DNA from: Treponema sp.
Lineage (GTDB): Bacteria > Spirochaetota > Spirochaetia > Treponematales > Breznakiellaceae
Assembly: GCA_031254315.1 (NCBI GenBank)
Contig: JAIRUQ010000028.1
Location: 1 to 62,130, forward strand
Length of the DNA: 62,130 bases
Reading direction: 5' to 3'
A program made the position numbers and the translations under genes. Positions 49,336 through 58,248 of the stretch are shown here, piece after piece. The notes under the pieces were generated by a model. The model had not been told where the DNA came from and did not search any database. It saw nothing but the letters and a program-made list of their open reading frames with translations. How positions within the stretch are numbered: the stretch's first letter is position 1; each line of letters begins with the position of its first letter.

Positions 49336-52318
49336 CCGGACTTTTGACGATATAGTCGCTGAGGCTATTCGTTTAATTCCCCGGTACTGTCCTGATTGGA
49401 CCAACCATAACACGACCGATCCCGGTATTACTCTGGTAGAGTTATTTGCATGGATGACGGAAATGACTTTATACCGTCTTAATCAAGTTCCGGAAAAGAT
49501 ATATATGTCGCTTCTTGAACTCATGGGGCTTTCCCTAATTCCTCCCCAAAGCGCACGGGCGGTTATCCGCTTTTTCCCGGTAGAAGGCTACAAAAAGTCA
49601 ATCATGGTTAAGGGCGGAACTCAGATAGCGGCTATTGTCGGGAATGACGATGCCCGTATATTTGAAACCGAGCAGGATGTTTCCGTCAATAACGCGAGGC
49701 TTGAAGCCTGCATAAACCGCACAGGTGAAAAATGGATCGATTATTGCGAGAACAGTGAACTAAAGCAGTTCAAGCTTTTTGAAACAGGTAACTATGTTGA
49801 ACATAATCTTTACCTTGTTTCGCCTTCTTTTGCCTATCTTGATTCGGAACACACGATACAGATTTCTTTTGTTACGGGAACGGAAATTACATCGGTAAAA
49901 GATGAACTTATCAATTTTCTCTATTGGGAGTATTGGGATGGGCGTTCATGGATACATATCTCCCCTCAAAGGGCATTTGAGAAAAAACGGAAGAAAGACA
50001 ATGTTATTTACTTTTCAGGACCGATCCCTATTGAGGCTTGTTCTGTAAACGGCAAGGAAGGTTTTTATCTACGTGCGTCGTTGTCGCGTGTACCGGAACG
50101 TCAAAGCGCCTTACAGATACAGGATATTGAACTTCAAACCCATTTTGGAGGTTCCGGTTTTATGCCTGATTTGTGTGTAACGAATCCGGGACAGCAATAT
50201 CTGCCGGTTGATATAAACAACACCTTCAGAATTTTTTCGGAAAATCCGTCTTATAACGAAGCTTTTTATCTTGCCGCCGACAATGTTTTTTCCCGTCCGG
50301 GCAATAAAGTAACTCTTGTTTTTACTTTTAGCGAAATTTATGTGACTGGAAATGAAAATGAGGACGTACGGTTTTCCTATGAATATTGGGATGGGGACGG
50401 TTGGAAAAAACTTGGTGAAAGCCCTCGCTCTGCTTCTGAGGCAAATCCACACGGGTTTAAGGACGGAACATTTGCCTTCAAGCAATCAGGAGAAGTTCAG
50501 TTTACCGTTCCCAAGGGTTTTATGCCGGTCATTGTCAATAACGAGGAGCATTATTGGCTGAGGATACGGCTTGTTACCAAAGATTTTTCTCTCGGCGGAA
50601 ATTATGTCCAAAATGAAGGCGGTAATTGGATATGGCAATTTTATTCAAAAGTACATTCGCCGCTGTTTAGCAAAATACGGATAACTTATAATATGGGTGT
50701 TCAGCGTCCTCTTGAGTTGTTTTCTCATAGCAATTTTATCTGGAATGACCTTGGTCCTGTTCTTAGGGAACACGAAGGAGAGGATGAGAAAACAAGTTTT
50801 GCTATTTTTGATATTTTTCAGGATGTATTGCCCGCATTATACTTGGGTTTTTCCGCTCCCTTTTCAAAAGGGAACGCCTCAATTTATGTAAAGATAAATG
50901 ACGATCGTTCTCCAAGACCCAAGGCGGAGCGGTTTTCTTTTTTTAATGTCGGCTTACTGCCTCGACCTTCCGAAAAACGCCTGATCGATTTGCTTTGGGA
51001 GTATTGGGACGGAGAAAAATGGTCGGAGTTATCTGTCAATGATTATTCCGATTCGTTTCATGAATCAGGGTTTATAGAATTTGTAACCCCTGCGGACATG
51101 ACAGTAAAGAATGAATTTTCAAAAAACCTCTATTGGCTTCGTTTGCGGCTTTTATCGGGCGGTTTTGAGACCCAGCCGGCGATAATGGCTATTTTCAGCA
51201 ATGCGGTTTACGCTAGGAATAAAACCAGTTATCAGAATGAAATAGCTGGTTCAGGGACAGGCGCTCCTGCCCAGACTGTTTCGCCTGCCCACGGACCTAT
51301 CTTGCCCGGCATAGAGGTTTATGTTGATGAAGGATCAATTCCTCCGTCCAACGAACTGGATATGATGACAGCCGAAGGAATAAAAGAACCTTATCAGATA
51401 GACGGCGAATCTGTTTGGGTTCGTTATAAAGAGGTTGATAATTTTTACAGTTCAACGCCGTTTTCCCGGCATTTTGTAGTGGATTACAGGGAACAAAGAA
51501 TCCATTTTGGAGATGGTCAGAGGGGTATTAATCCGCCCCGGCGTAAGTTTAATATCCGCATCGGATCATACGGTACCGGCGGAGGGGCGGCAGGCAATGT
51601 GGCGGCAGGAACCCTGCGGACGCTTACTCAAAGTATTGCTTTTATAGCCGGTTGTGATAATCCTTTTCCCGCCGAGGGTGGCGCGGACATGGAGACTGTA
51701 AATAATCTTAAATCCAGAGCGGCAGGAGTATTTAAAAGCCTCCAAAGGGCGGTTACCGCCGAAGATTTTCATTGGCTTTCACGGGAAGCGTCCGCATCTG
51801 TTGGCAGGGCATGGTGTCTGAAAGATAAGAATAAACAGGGAGAAATTGTCATAATTATTATTCCGGTAATACCGTCAGGTGAAACTGTAGCCTTTAAATT
51901 GATTCCTTCACGGGAATTATTACGTAGGGTTACCTCATATCTGGATGAAAGGAAACTGGTTGGAACGAAAATCCGTGTACAAGGACCTGTTTACCGTAGT
52001 TTTAGCGTCAGGCTAACGTTGGTATTTCGCAGTGATATATTGGATATTGAACGCTTGAAAAAGACAATAGAGACCACTTTGCGCTCTTTTTGCCACGCCC
52101 TAACCGGTGGGGATGGCTCAGGATGGGAATTCGGAAAAACCGTTACCACAGGCGCGGTTTTAAAGCAGTTAGAAAAAGTTCAAGGAATCCTTTCTGTTGA
52201 TGAAGTCCGGCTTTACGATGTGGATACCGGAATAACTGTGGAAAAACTGGTTGTCAAAAACGATGAAATCCCTTATTTGGATGAGGTGCAAATTGAAAAC
52301 CGGAGAGTGGCAGAGTGA
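49310..52318 (+). CDS. Baseplate assembly protein J-like (gp6 type, 1002 aa)
   Basis: TTG start at 49310 within the gp25 gene, behind GCGAGG. The N-terminus RTFDDIVAEAIRLIPRYCPD and then TTDPGITLVELFAWMTEMTL is the opening of large eCIS baseplate J proteins (TIGR02243). The middle contains several repeats of the EYWDGxxWxxL kind (YWEYWDGRSWIHI, YEYWDGDGWKKLGE, WEYWDGEKWSEL), and the C-terminal part has the J core: FGDGQRGINPPRRKFNIRIG, YGTGGGAAGNVAAGTL, AVTAEDFHWLSREASASVGR. Dimers of this protein form the baseplate wedge ring. Full length, no interruption. Confidence 0.95.
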   Translation: MIPKSNLDDRTFDDIVAEAIRLIPRYCPDWTNHNTTDPGITLVELFAWMTEMTLYRLNQVPEKIYMSLLELMGLSLIPPQSARAVIRFFPVEGYKKSIMVKGGTQIAAIVGNDDARIFETEQDVSVNNARLEACINRTGEKWIDYCENSELKQFKLFETGNYVEHNLYLVSPSFAYLDSEHTIQISFVTGTEITSVKDELINFLYWEYWDGRSWIHISPQRAFEKKRKKDNVIYFSGPIPIEACSVNGKEGFYLRASLSRVPERQSALQIQDIELQTHFGGSGFMPDLCVTNPGQQYLPVDINNTFRIFSENPSYNEAFYLAADNVFSRPGNKVTLVFTFSEIYVTGNENEDVRFSYEYWDGDGWKKLGESPRSASEANPHGFKDGTFAFKQSGEVQFTVPKGFMPVIVNNEEHYWLRIRLVTKDFSLGGNYVQNEGGNWIWQFYSKVHSPLFSKIRITYNMGVQRPLELFSHSNFIWNDLGPVLREHEGEDEKTSFAIFDIFQDVLPALYLGFSAPFSKGNASIYVKINDDRSPRPKAERFSFFNVGLLPRPSEKRLIDLLWEYWDGEKWSELSVNDYSDSFHESGFIEFVTPADMTVKNEFSKNLYWLRLRLLSGGFETQPAIMAIFSNAVYARNKTSYQNEIAGSGTGAPAQTVSPAHGPILPGIEVYVDEGSIPPSNELDMMTAEGIKEPYQIDGESVWVRYKEVDNFYSSTPFSRHFVVDYREQRIHFGDGQRGINPPRRKFNIRIGSYGTGGGAAGNVAAGTLRTLTQSIAFIAGCDNPFPAEGGADMETVNNLKSRAAGVFKSLQRAVTAEDFHWLSREASASVGRAWCLKDKNKQGEIVIIIIPVIPSGETVAFKLIPSRELLRRVTSYLDERKLVGTKIRVQGPVYRSFSVRLTLVFRSDILDIERLKKTIETTLRSFCHALTGGDGSGWEFGKTVTTGAVLKQLEKVQGILSVDEVRLYDVDTGITVEKLVVKNDEIPYLDEVQIENRRVAE

Positions 52319-52863
52319 ATCAATCGGCTATATTAATGGCGGCTTATGAGGCGACATACAAGAATTTATCGGAACTGGGCGAAAAGAACGAGTTATTTAA
52401 GGTTAGTAACGGCTCTATGGAGTCGCCAAAAGACGGGCAACAGACGATTGTGTATTTAGGCGTTTCTGATCTATGCCAGCTCTACTCTGATAAAAACGGT
52501 CAAAAAGTAGAAATGGATGAAATAATTTTTGAAGTTCCGGCACGAGTTGGTTGCATATTCTCCCTGACAATTACTTCAGATGCTTATCCTTCGCTTCTTG
52601 AGACAGCAGGACAGATCATACAGTATTTCAAGGATAATAATACTATTCTATTGGAAGATTATAAATGGCATGGAGAAAATGAAGGTAAAATCTTCATAGA
52701 ACCCGTTACCCGCAAGTCGGAACCACAGTGTAAGCCCCCTCCCCATGATTTTCCTGTAATTAGTCTGGAATATATGCTGGAAGTTGGTATTAATTCGCTG
52801 AAAGGTACACCATTCAAGAGAGTCGAGAAAAAGATAATTAAGGGCAACATTATTGATCAATAA
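52315..52863 (+). CDS. Pvc16/DUF4255-type tube-terminator protein
   Basis: GTG start overlapping the J stop in GTGA. The 182-aa protein has the Pvc16 N-domain layout: an N-terminal helix (SAILMAAYEATYKNLSEL), then a beta fold with QTIVYLGVSDLCQLYSDKNG, an aromatic-hydrophobic strand VGCIFSLTITSDAYPSLLET and a helix AGQIIQYFKDNN, ending with ISLEYMLEVGI. In characterised eCIS this type of protein caps the distal end of tube and sheath. It is rather divergent here, so the assignment rests on pattern and on the position between J and sheath. Confidence 0.65.
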   Translation: MNQSAILMAAYEATYKNLSELGEKNELFKVSNGSMESPKDGQQTIVYLGVSDLCQLYSDKNGQKVEMDEIIFEVPARVGCIFSLTITSDAYPSLLETAGQIIQYFKDNNTILLEDYKWHGENEGKIFIEPVTRKSEPQCKPPPHDFPVISLEYMLEVGINSLKGTPFKRVEKKIIKGNIIDQ

Positions 52864-52931
52864 TTTCAATTTTTTTAAATTTCAGCTTGATTAATTTTTT
52901 GAAGTATGATATTCTATTTAGGTAGGGGGCT

Positions 52932-54140
52932 ATGAAAATGCCAAATTATCAAACGCCAGGCGTTTATGTTGAAGAAGTTGAAAGCGGTTCAAAACCCATT
53001 GAAGCGGGATCCACCAATATTGTGGGTTTCCTTGGCGTAGCTGAAAAAGGTCCGGTTAATGAAGCAGTATTGGTAACAAACTGGACTCAATATACAAAAA
53101 TATTCGGCGGTATGCACACTGAAGGCTGGTTAGGGCATGGTGTTTATCAGTTTTTTCAAAACGGCGGAACAAAAGCATATATCAACAACTTGAAAGAGCT
53201 CCCTCAGAAACCGGAAAAGGACGAGAAAGCTGAAAAAGCGGACGAAACTTTAAAAGAACCTGTGAAGATTGAAAACCCCAAAGATATTGCAAAGCTTATT
53301 ATTGGCAATGATGAAGGAGTGGGTAAAAAATCGGGGCTTTATCTATTTGATACGGTTCCTGAAATTGCATTGGTCTGCGCTCCAGGTGTAACTGAGCCTG
53401 CGGCTCAAGACGCTATTCTAACCCACTGTGAAAAAAACCGCTTTCGTTTTGCGATACTTGATTCCCCTGAAGAATTGGAAAAGGGTATTGATACGATGCC
53501 CATGCCGCGAGATTCTATTATGGGCGCATATTACTTTCCTTGGATCGAAATGTATGATACGGCGGCGGATCAAAATGTATATGCCCCGCCGTCCGGAGGC
53601 ATGGCAGGTGTGTACAGCAGGGTTGATTCTACTCGCGGTGTGCATAAAGCGCCGGCTAACGAGATTTTTAGAACAGCTTTAGGTCTAAAGTACGGTCTGA
53701 CTGATGCGGAGCAGGAACTTTTAAATCCTAAAGGAATAAATTGTATACGTGAATTTGCGGGGAGGGGTATTCGTGTTTGGGGCGCCCGAACCATAAGCTC
53801 CAATCCCGAATGGCGCTATATAAATGTCCGGCGCTTGTTTTGCATGGTTGAGCAAGCCATACAGAACGGGACTAACTGGGTTGTTTTTGAACCTAACACA
53901 AGAGATTTATGGAAAAAAATAACCAGAAACATTACCTCTTTTTTGTTGAATATTTGGCGTGGCGGCGCTTTGTTTGGCGACACGCCGGAAGAAGCTTTTT
54001 ATGTACGGTGCGATGATGAACTAAATCCACCGGAGAGTATTGATGCCGGGTATGTGGTGGTAGAATTGGGAATTGCCCCGGCAAAACCAGCGGAATTCGT
54101 AGTCTTTAGGGTCTCTCAAAAGACCTTGGGCGAAGAATAA
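52932..54140 (+). CDS. Contractile sheath protein, short form (402 aa)
   Basis: Opens YQTPGVYVEEVESGSKPIEA, then TNIVGFLGVAEKGPVNEAV, and closes with the sheath core FAGRGIRVWGARTISSNPEW, YINVRRLFCMVEQAI, WVVFEPNTRDLWKKI and FYVRCDDELNPPESIDAG. A Lys/Glu-rich linker (KDEKAEKADETLKEPVKIEN) replaces the long insertion of sheath 1. Compact and likely the bulk sheath subunit forming most of the contractile cylinder. GGTAGGGGG precedes the start. It is followed by tube 2 after 32 bases, as expected. Confidence 0.95.
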   Translation: MKMPNYQTPGVYVEEVESGSKPIEAGSTNIVGFLGVAEKGPVNEAVLVTNWTQYTKIFGGMHTEGWLGHGVYQFFQNGGTKAYINNLKELPQKPEKDEKAEKADETLKEPVKIENPKDIAKLIIGNDEGVGKKSGLYLFDTVPEIALVCAPGVTEPAAQDAILTHCEKNRFRFAILDSPEELEKGIDTMPMPRDSIMGAYYFPWIEMYDTAADQNVYAPPSGGMAGVYSRVDSTRGVHKAPANEIFRTALGLKYGLTDAEQELLNPKGINCIREFAGRGIRVWGARTISSNPEWRYINVRRLFCMVEQAIQNGTNWVVFEPNTRDLWKKITRNITSFLLNIWRGGALFGDTPEEAFYVRCDDELNPPESIDAGYVVVELGIAPAKPAEFVVFRVSQKTLGEE

Positions 54141-54172
54141 ATTTTTTATGGCTGCGGCCTAAGGAGTGATGT

Positions 54173-54601
54173 ATGGCAGATTATACCCCGACTACCAAAA
54201 CGTATTTTAAGGTTGAGGTTGATGGCGTCGATTTTGGAAACTTTGTATCGGTTTCCGGTCTTGGCGCGAACGCCGAGGTTTCCGATGACATGGGTGGTAT
54301 GGATAAAACCCCTCGTAAAGTTGTTGGAAAAGTAAAGTATGATACGATAAAATTGGTTCGTAATGCTGACCCTCGTGACAAGGTGCTCAAAGAGTGGTGG
54401 AAAACCGTTGAGCGGGGCAATCCGGAACAAAAATCCGTATCTATAGTTTTTATGGATCGATCCGGTGTTTCTGAAATGCAACGCCGGAACTTGTTCAATG
54501 CGGTTCCTTGCGGATGGACTATCTCTGATTTGAGTAGTACTGATAATGGCGTTATTACCGAGACTATTTCATTGGTTTACGAAAACGCCGAGTGGGCATA
54601 A
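54173..54601 (+). CDS. Inner tube protein 2 (gp19 type)
   Basis: The 142-aa protein begins TYFKVEVDGVDFGNFVSVSG, then MDKTPRKVVGKVKYDTIKLV, LKEWWKTVERGN and closes with NLFNAVPCGWTISDLSSTDN, TETISLVYENAEWA, the tube beta-barrel layout of phage gp19/Hcp-like proteins. It is next to the short sheath, so it is probably the main tube subunit. The ribosome binding site is AAGGAGTGATGT. It differs considerably from tube 1 at 12328. Confidence 0.95.
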   Translation: MADYTPTTKTYFKVEVDGVDFGNFVSVSGLGANAEVSDDMGGMDKTPRKVVGKVKYDTIKLVRNADPRDKVLKEWWKTVERGNPEQKSVSIVFMDRSGVSEMQRRNLFNAVPCGWTISDLSSTDNGVITETISLVYENAEWA

Positions 54602-54618
54602 ACCCGATTAAGTTTGAC

Positions 54619-55872
54619 ATGGCTTCGACAAGAAAAACTATAACAATTTTTTTATTGACGCTTTTTTTCTTGTCGAAGCCGGTTACTCTTTTTGCGACCG
54701 GCATGTTGCAGAAGCCGCCCGAAGCGAAAGCTGTTTCGGAAATTCAGGAGCGGTACAACGCATTGACAGCGCCCGGTATAATTATGTTACCAATAACCGG
54801 GGCATCGGCAGTAGCCCATGATTTTCTTGTTGAACTTGAGAATGAATTAAATAAACAATTAGTAATAGATGGAAAGCTTAAACCCGTAAAAATGCAAAAT
54901 TGGTTGTTAGCGACATTTACGAACAAGGCAGATAATCCTTTTGCAATAATAAATGCCATTAGGGCGGAACAATATAATCTTCCATTACAGTATATTGGAA
55001 AACCCGTTGTCTTTAGGGATGGTAGCCAGTACTACTTCGCCTTATATGTATATCCATTGGCAACATACTATCCATTAATTATCTTTCGTCAATTGGCTTC
55101 TTTGAATACGGTAGATGATATGATTGCATCCTGTATTGAGGAATTGCATGTGCGGCTGTCACAGCCGGTTTCACGAGACAGCCGTAAGCGTGTTGTTATG
55201 GATGATTTCAAACTGGAGTTTTTTAGGCTGGCGGAACATTCAAGCGGAGAATTTGATTTTATTGCCGCTCCGTTTATTGAGAAACGAGATACGACATTGA
55301 GGGAAGGCGATGATTTTTTCAGCCGGGCTATGGGATATATATTGGCATCAACAAATTTATTTCAAATATTTCAGGTAGGGGACTTCAAAGAATACAGTAA
55401 TGCGGTTATCAGTGCCAATTCAACTCTGGTAGATTACCGGATACAAGGGCGAATACAATTCACCGAACAAGTATGTGTTCTGTATGTAGATGTTTTTGAT
55501 GTACGCTCCGGTGTTGGAATAATTTCTTTACGGCATCCGTTGTTATCGTACTCATTTGTCGAGGTATGGAACGCATACCGGCAGATTTCTGTGCAAATTA
55601 TTGCAAAGTTATTTAATCAGGAGAGTTACGGCGTAATTTCAACGCTTACCTCGCCTGGTCGGGGTTTTTTTGCAAATAATATGTTTGTAGGATGGGGTAC
55701 ATTGGAAAACTTTGTTCTTGTGCAGGGATCGCATATTATTTCTACCGGATCATCCTACCGAATATCAGACGCAAGAAATACAGTAAACTCCTATTATATT
55801 ATTCTGGATAATCAAAGTACAGTGTATACCGATAGAGAAGGTAGGCGTATATGGAATCTATTAAACAAATGA
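54619..55872 (+). CDS. Exported protein of unknown function in core block 2 (417 aa)
   Basis: I choose ATG 54619 (MASTRKTITIFLLTLFFLS), which gives a clean signal peptide; an upstream GTG at 54592 overlapping the tube stop is possible. The mature part is a mixed alpha/beta periplasmic or surface domain: FIAAPFIEKRDTTLREGDDF, VDYRIQGRIQFTEQVCVLYV and a C-terminal VLVQGSHIISTGSSYRISD. No family recognised; the hints of periplasmic binding/CsgG-like repeats (DYRIQGRIQ, RSGVGIISLRHPL) are not strong enough to name. It and the lipoprotein that follows put envelope proteins inside the core operon. Confidence 0.65.
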   Translation: MASTRKTITIFLLTLFFLSKPVTLFATGMLQKPPEAKAVSEIQERYNALTAPGIIMLPITGASAVAHDFLVELENELNKQLVIDGKLKPVKMQNWLLATFTNKADNPFAIINAIRAEQYNLPLQYIGKPVVFRDGSQYYFALYVYPLATYYPLIIFRQLASLNTVDDMIASCIEELHVRLSQPVSRDSRKRVVMDDFKLEFFRLAEHSSGEFDFIAAPFIEKRDTTLREGDDFFSRAMGYILASTNLFQIFQVGDFKEYSNAVISANSTLVDYRIQGRIQFTEQVCVLYVDVFDVRSGVGIISLRHPLLSYSFVEVWNAYRQISVQIIAKLFNQESYGVISTLTSPGRGFFANNMFVGWGTLENFVLVQGSHIISTGSSYRISDARNTVNSYYIILDNQSTVYTDREGRRIWNLLNK

Positions 55873-56297
55873 TACGAATTCGAAGTATCATAATCATATC
55901 GGCATTTCTTTTAATGATTTTTTCATGCAAAACCTCAAATGATCAGCTTGTTTTGCAGGAGATAACACCTATTCCCCGATCGGTTGCCCGTCAGGTTGTT
56001 ACAGAGTATGAACCTGTATATTCGACTTTGCGGATAATTGAAGTTTCCGAGGTAAACGGAGTTCAAAAATATTTCTTGGTTAGGCTGGGAACAGACAGGA
56101 CCGGTATCAGTGTAGGAGTTACAGGTGAGATTGGCGAGGATGCAACATTTCAGCGTGTTATTGGTAGTTTTAAGATTATTGAACTGCATAGTGGTTTCTT
56201 TAGATGTGAAGTAACGGAACTGGCGTATCGTATTGGAGCTAACGCTCATGCGAGGGTGCAAATCGGGGAAAAAGTAAAAGACGCATCCTCTCCGTAA
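55869..56297 (+). CDS. Lipoprotein (142 aa)
   Basis: I start at ATG 55869, whose ATGA overlaps the upstream stop. The signal sequence SIIIISAFLLMIFSC ends in a spirochaete-style lipobox with Cys ~21 (IFSC|KTSND), so the protein should be lipid-anchored. The mature part is beta-rich (RIIEVSEVNGVQKYFLVRLG, FRCEVTELAYRIGANAHARV) and resembles a small OB/SH3-like barrel. It likely works with the preceding exported protein. Its role in an injection locus is unknown; anchoring or releasing particles at the envelope is one possibility. Confidence 0.7.
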   Translation: MIRIRSIIIISAFLLMIFSCKTSNDQLVLQEITPIPRSVARQVVTEYEPVYSTLRIIEVSEVNGVQKYFLVRLGTDRTGISVGVTGEIGEDATFQRVIGSFKIIELHSGFFRCEVTELAYRIGANAHARVQIGEKVKDASSP

Positions 56298-56313
56298 GAT
56301 ATAAGGAGTTTTC

Positions 56314-56721
56314 ATGTCCCATATAGCAAAGATTGATACAAAAATCAAGGATTTGGCATATCTAAAAAAGGCATTGGAGACCCTTAATATTCAATTTGTG
56401 GAAGCCAAGGAAGGGGAAACGCTGACTCTGAAAGGATACGGAAAAAACGAGGTGATTACCGGCTGTATAATGGAAATAAAGACCGGAAGTTCATACAGTA
56501 TCGGTATACGAAAAAAAGAAAAAGGGTATGAAGTTGCCGCCGACTGGTGGGCAATAGAAACATTTACCGGGCAAAAACAGGAAGATATAATGAACAGGAT
56601 AACAAAGCAATATGCTTACGAAACTATTATGGACAAAATTAAAGGCATGGGCTACAGCGTTATTCAAGAAGAGCAGGATGTCAAAGAAAACCTGCGCATT
56701 ACTGTTAGACGATGGGATTAA
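56314..56721 (+). CDS. DUF1257 / Ycf35-like protein
   Basis: The 135-aa protein opens SHIAKIDTKIKDLAYLKKAL, then LTLKGYGKNEVITGCIMEIK, SYSIGIRKKEKGYEVAADWW, and ends TRITKQYAYETIM-like, LRITVRRWD. The MSHxxxIxTxIKDxxxLxxAL start, the central GY and the ADWW segment are the DUF1257/Ycf35 signature. In the usual neighbourhood as I recall, it accompanies DUF2997, a Ycf46-like ATPase and a 4Fe-4S protein, all present here but 19-50 kb away. Full length, with AAGGAG ribosome binding site. Biochemical role unknown. Confidence 0.85.
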   Translation: MSHIAKIDTKIKDLAYLKKALETLNIQFVEAKEGETLTLKGYGKNEVITGCIMEIKTGSSYSIGIRKKEKGYEVAADWWAIETFTGQKQEDIMNRITKQYAYETIMDKIKGMGYSVIQEEQDVKENLRITVRRWD

Positions 56722-56733
56722 TGAGGTTTACTA

Positions 56734-57441
56734 GTGAGTTTTTATGGCAGATCAAACCGCGTTCTCGTTGAGCAAACTCTGGAAAAGGGGGCGATAGTTG
56801 ACTGCCAAATTGCGGAATGTGATCTGTCCAATCTGCCGGTTAAAGGCGTTCAATGGGAACACGCCGACATTCGCGATCTCCATGCCAACGACATTATTTT
56901 TCAAAATACGCGCTTGGGGAAAAGCAATTTTTTCCGTTCCAGTTTTATGCGGGCTTCTTTTGACAAAGTTATTTTAGATTTAATGATATTTGACGGTTTG
57001 ACATTAATCAAAAGCCGTTGGTGTGATACATGGGCGACGGACACCGTAATGAAAAACCTATGCCTGCAACGTTCTGTTTTTTCCGGAGCACGTTTTGTTA
57101 CTTCTTCCCTACTGGATTTTGAAGCGCTGGATATGCGGGTGGATAATTGTATATTTGCCCATAGTATGTTCGGCGTCAATTACGGGAGTGGAATGAACGG
57201 TTTTTCCGGCGCCGTTATTAGCAATTGTATATTTTACCATTGCCGCTTTGAAGGGTATCCTCTAAGGGGCGCAAAAATAGTTTCCTGCGTTTTTGTTTAT
57301 TGCTCCGGCGAAATTGGCGATGAGATTGAATGTTCCAATGTTACGGGTATCGGGTTAAGAGGTAAAGCACGTTACAAGCCGTTGCAAAAAATGAATGATG
57401 CGCGCCGTTTGCTGGAACGCTGTACGCAAGGAGGAGCATGA
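56734..57441 (+). CDS. Pentapeptide-repeat-like protein
   Basis: GTG start at 56734 behind GAGGTTTACTA. The 235-aa protein shows the A(D/N)LxX-style five-residue periodicity of right-handed quadrilateral beta helices: CDLSNLPVKGVQWEHADIRD, RLGKSNFFRSSFMRASFDKV, LQRSVFSGARFVTSSLLDFE, CRFEGYPLRGAKIVSCVF. It is degenerate in the middle. These folds act as scaffolds or DNA mimics. In an injection operon a structural or chaperone-like role is likely. It overlaps the next start by 4 bases. Confidence 0.7.
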   Translation: MSFYGRSNRVLVEQTLEKGAIVDCQIAECDLSNLPVKGVQWEHADIRDLHANDIIFQNTRLGKSNFFRSSFMRASFDKVILDLMIFDGLTLIKSRWCDTWATDTVMKNLCLQRSVFSGARFVTSSLLDFEALDMRVDNCIFAHSMFGVNYGSGMNGFSGAVISNCIFYHCRFEGYPLRGAKIVSCVFVYCSGEIGDEIECSNVTGIGLRGKARYKPLQKMNDARRLLERCTQGGA

Positions 57442-57830
57442 TGGCAGGCATGAAAATTGAAGAGATCAGGTCTGCCCTCGAAGAAGCGTCGCAAGAAACG
57501 CTTGCCGATGCTCTGGCAATAGTTTTGACAGAGGGCAAAAGCCCTTCGCAGGCAATAGCGGGAATGGATAAACCGGAACTGGCAAATTTTGCTCAGGCGG
57601 TCATGTATCTAAAGAAGAACTACGATTTTGAGGAATTGGGTTATTTAACCACAGAAGCCGACTTGGTGTATGTGAATGCCGGAGACAGGCGTATTCTTTT
57701 AACGGACAGAATGAACACGCTGTCCGGTAGTGAAGGGAATTCTCCCGGTAGCCAGATAAAGGAGACCGGAGATCATGAGAAAACTAACCCATCCTCAGCG
57801 GGCGGGCGGTTTTCTAATCTTGAAATATAA
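57438..57830 (+). CDS. Hypothetical protein (130 aa)
   Basis: The ATG at 57438 (or 57441) is behind AAGGAGGAGC and overlaps the upstream stop. Short helical N-domain (KIEEIRSALEEASQETLADAL), a FAQAVMYLKKNYDFEELGYL stretch and a low-complexity C-terminus (SGSEGNSPGSQIKETGDHEK). No family recognised. The position between pentapeptide protein and chaperone suggests a small assembly factor of the baseplate operon. Confidence 0.6.
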   Translation: MMAGMKIEEIRSALEEASQETLADALAIVLTEGKSPSQAIAGMDKPELANFAQAVMYLKKNYDFEELGYLTTEADLVYVNAGDRRILLTDRMNTLSGSEGNSPGSQIKETGDHEKTNPSSAGGRFSNLEI

Positions 57831-57841
57831 GGGGTTGTTAT

Positions 57842-58213
57842 ATGACTATTCGGACATCGTTTAGATTTACATTGCCCAAAGGAACCGGAGTGAAAGTAGA
57901 ACCCGGGCGCAAAGTAAGCGGGAAGATGCGGCTTATCCAGATTAAGGATTTACTGATAATTGAACGGGATTCAGGGGTACAGAAGGGAAGCGGAGATTTT
58001 TATGTGGTTTTGTTAAGCAAGACCATAGAGGAACTTGGTCAGGAAAGCATGGTAACCCGTAAAACCATAGAAAAATTAAGCCCGGTAGATTTCGCATTTC
58101 TTGTGGATTTTATGCACGAGATAAACCACCAAGTGATAAAGCAGTTGCAGATAACCTGTAGCTCGTGCGGGCATAAATACAAAGGGGCGTTTGCACAACT
58201 GGGGGAAGCATAA
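57842..58213 (+). CDS. Baseplate hub assembly chaperone-like protein with zinc-ribbon end
   Basis: The 123-aa protein opens FRFTLPKGTGVKVEPGRKVS, then GKMRLIQIKDLLIIERD, a helix with IEKLSPVDFAFLVDFMHEIN and a C-terminal ITCSSCGHKYKGAF knuckle. This is the layout of T4-type baseplate hub assembly chaperones and of the block 1 relative at 6238. Its 0-frame ends at TAA 58211-58213. Immediately before the stop is GGGGGAA, followed 5 bases later by a strong stem, and the -1 frame continues into a DUF6760-like sequence, so a longer frameshift product is likely, as for tail assembly chaperones of phage lambda. Confidence 0.65.
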   Translation: MTIRTSFRFTLPKGTGVKVEPGRKVSGKMRLIQIKDLLIIERDSGVQKGSGDFYVVLLSKTIEELGQESMVTRKTIEKLSPVDFAFLVDFMHEINHQVIKQLQITCSSCGHKYKGAFAQLGEA

Positions 58214-58248
58214 GCCGCCTTCGGGAAGAAGTCTACCGGGAGGCGGCT
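58201..58248 (+). promoter_or_regulatory. Predicted -1 programmed frameshift signal
   Basis: Slippery run G-GGG-GAA at 58201-58207 in frame with CTG GGG GAA; spacer GCATA (58208-58212); stem AGCCGCCT (58213-58220) with AGGCGGCT (58241-58248), a perfect 8-bp GC-rich pair with a 20-nt loop. Slipping back one base at GGG re-pairs perfectly; the A-site GAA-to-GGA re-pairing has one mismatch, so efficiency is uncertain. The stem is not followed by T residues, so it is not a terminator. Confidence 0.6.

Noticed and set aside
58213-58248. Intrinsic terminator after the chaperone gene
   Set aside because: The stem is strong, but no T-run follows, and a conserved coding frame runs through it; translation continues into the next gene with ATGA overlap.
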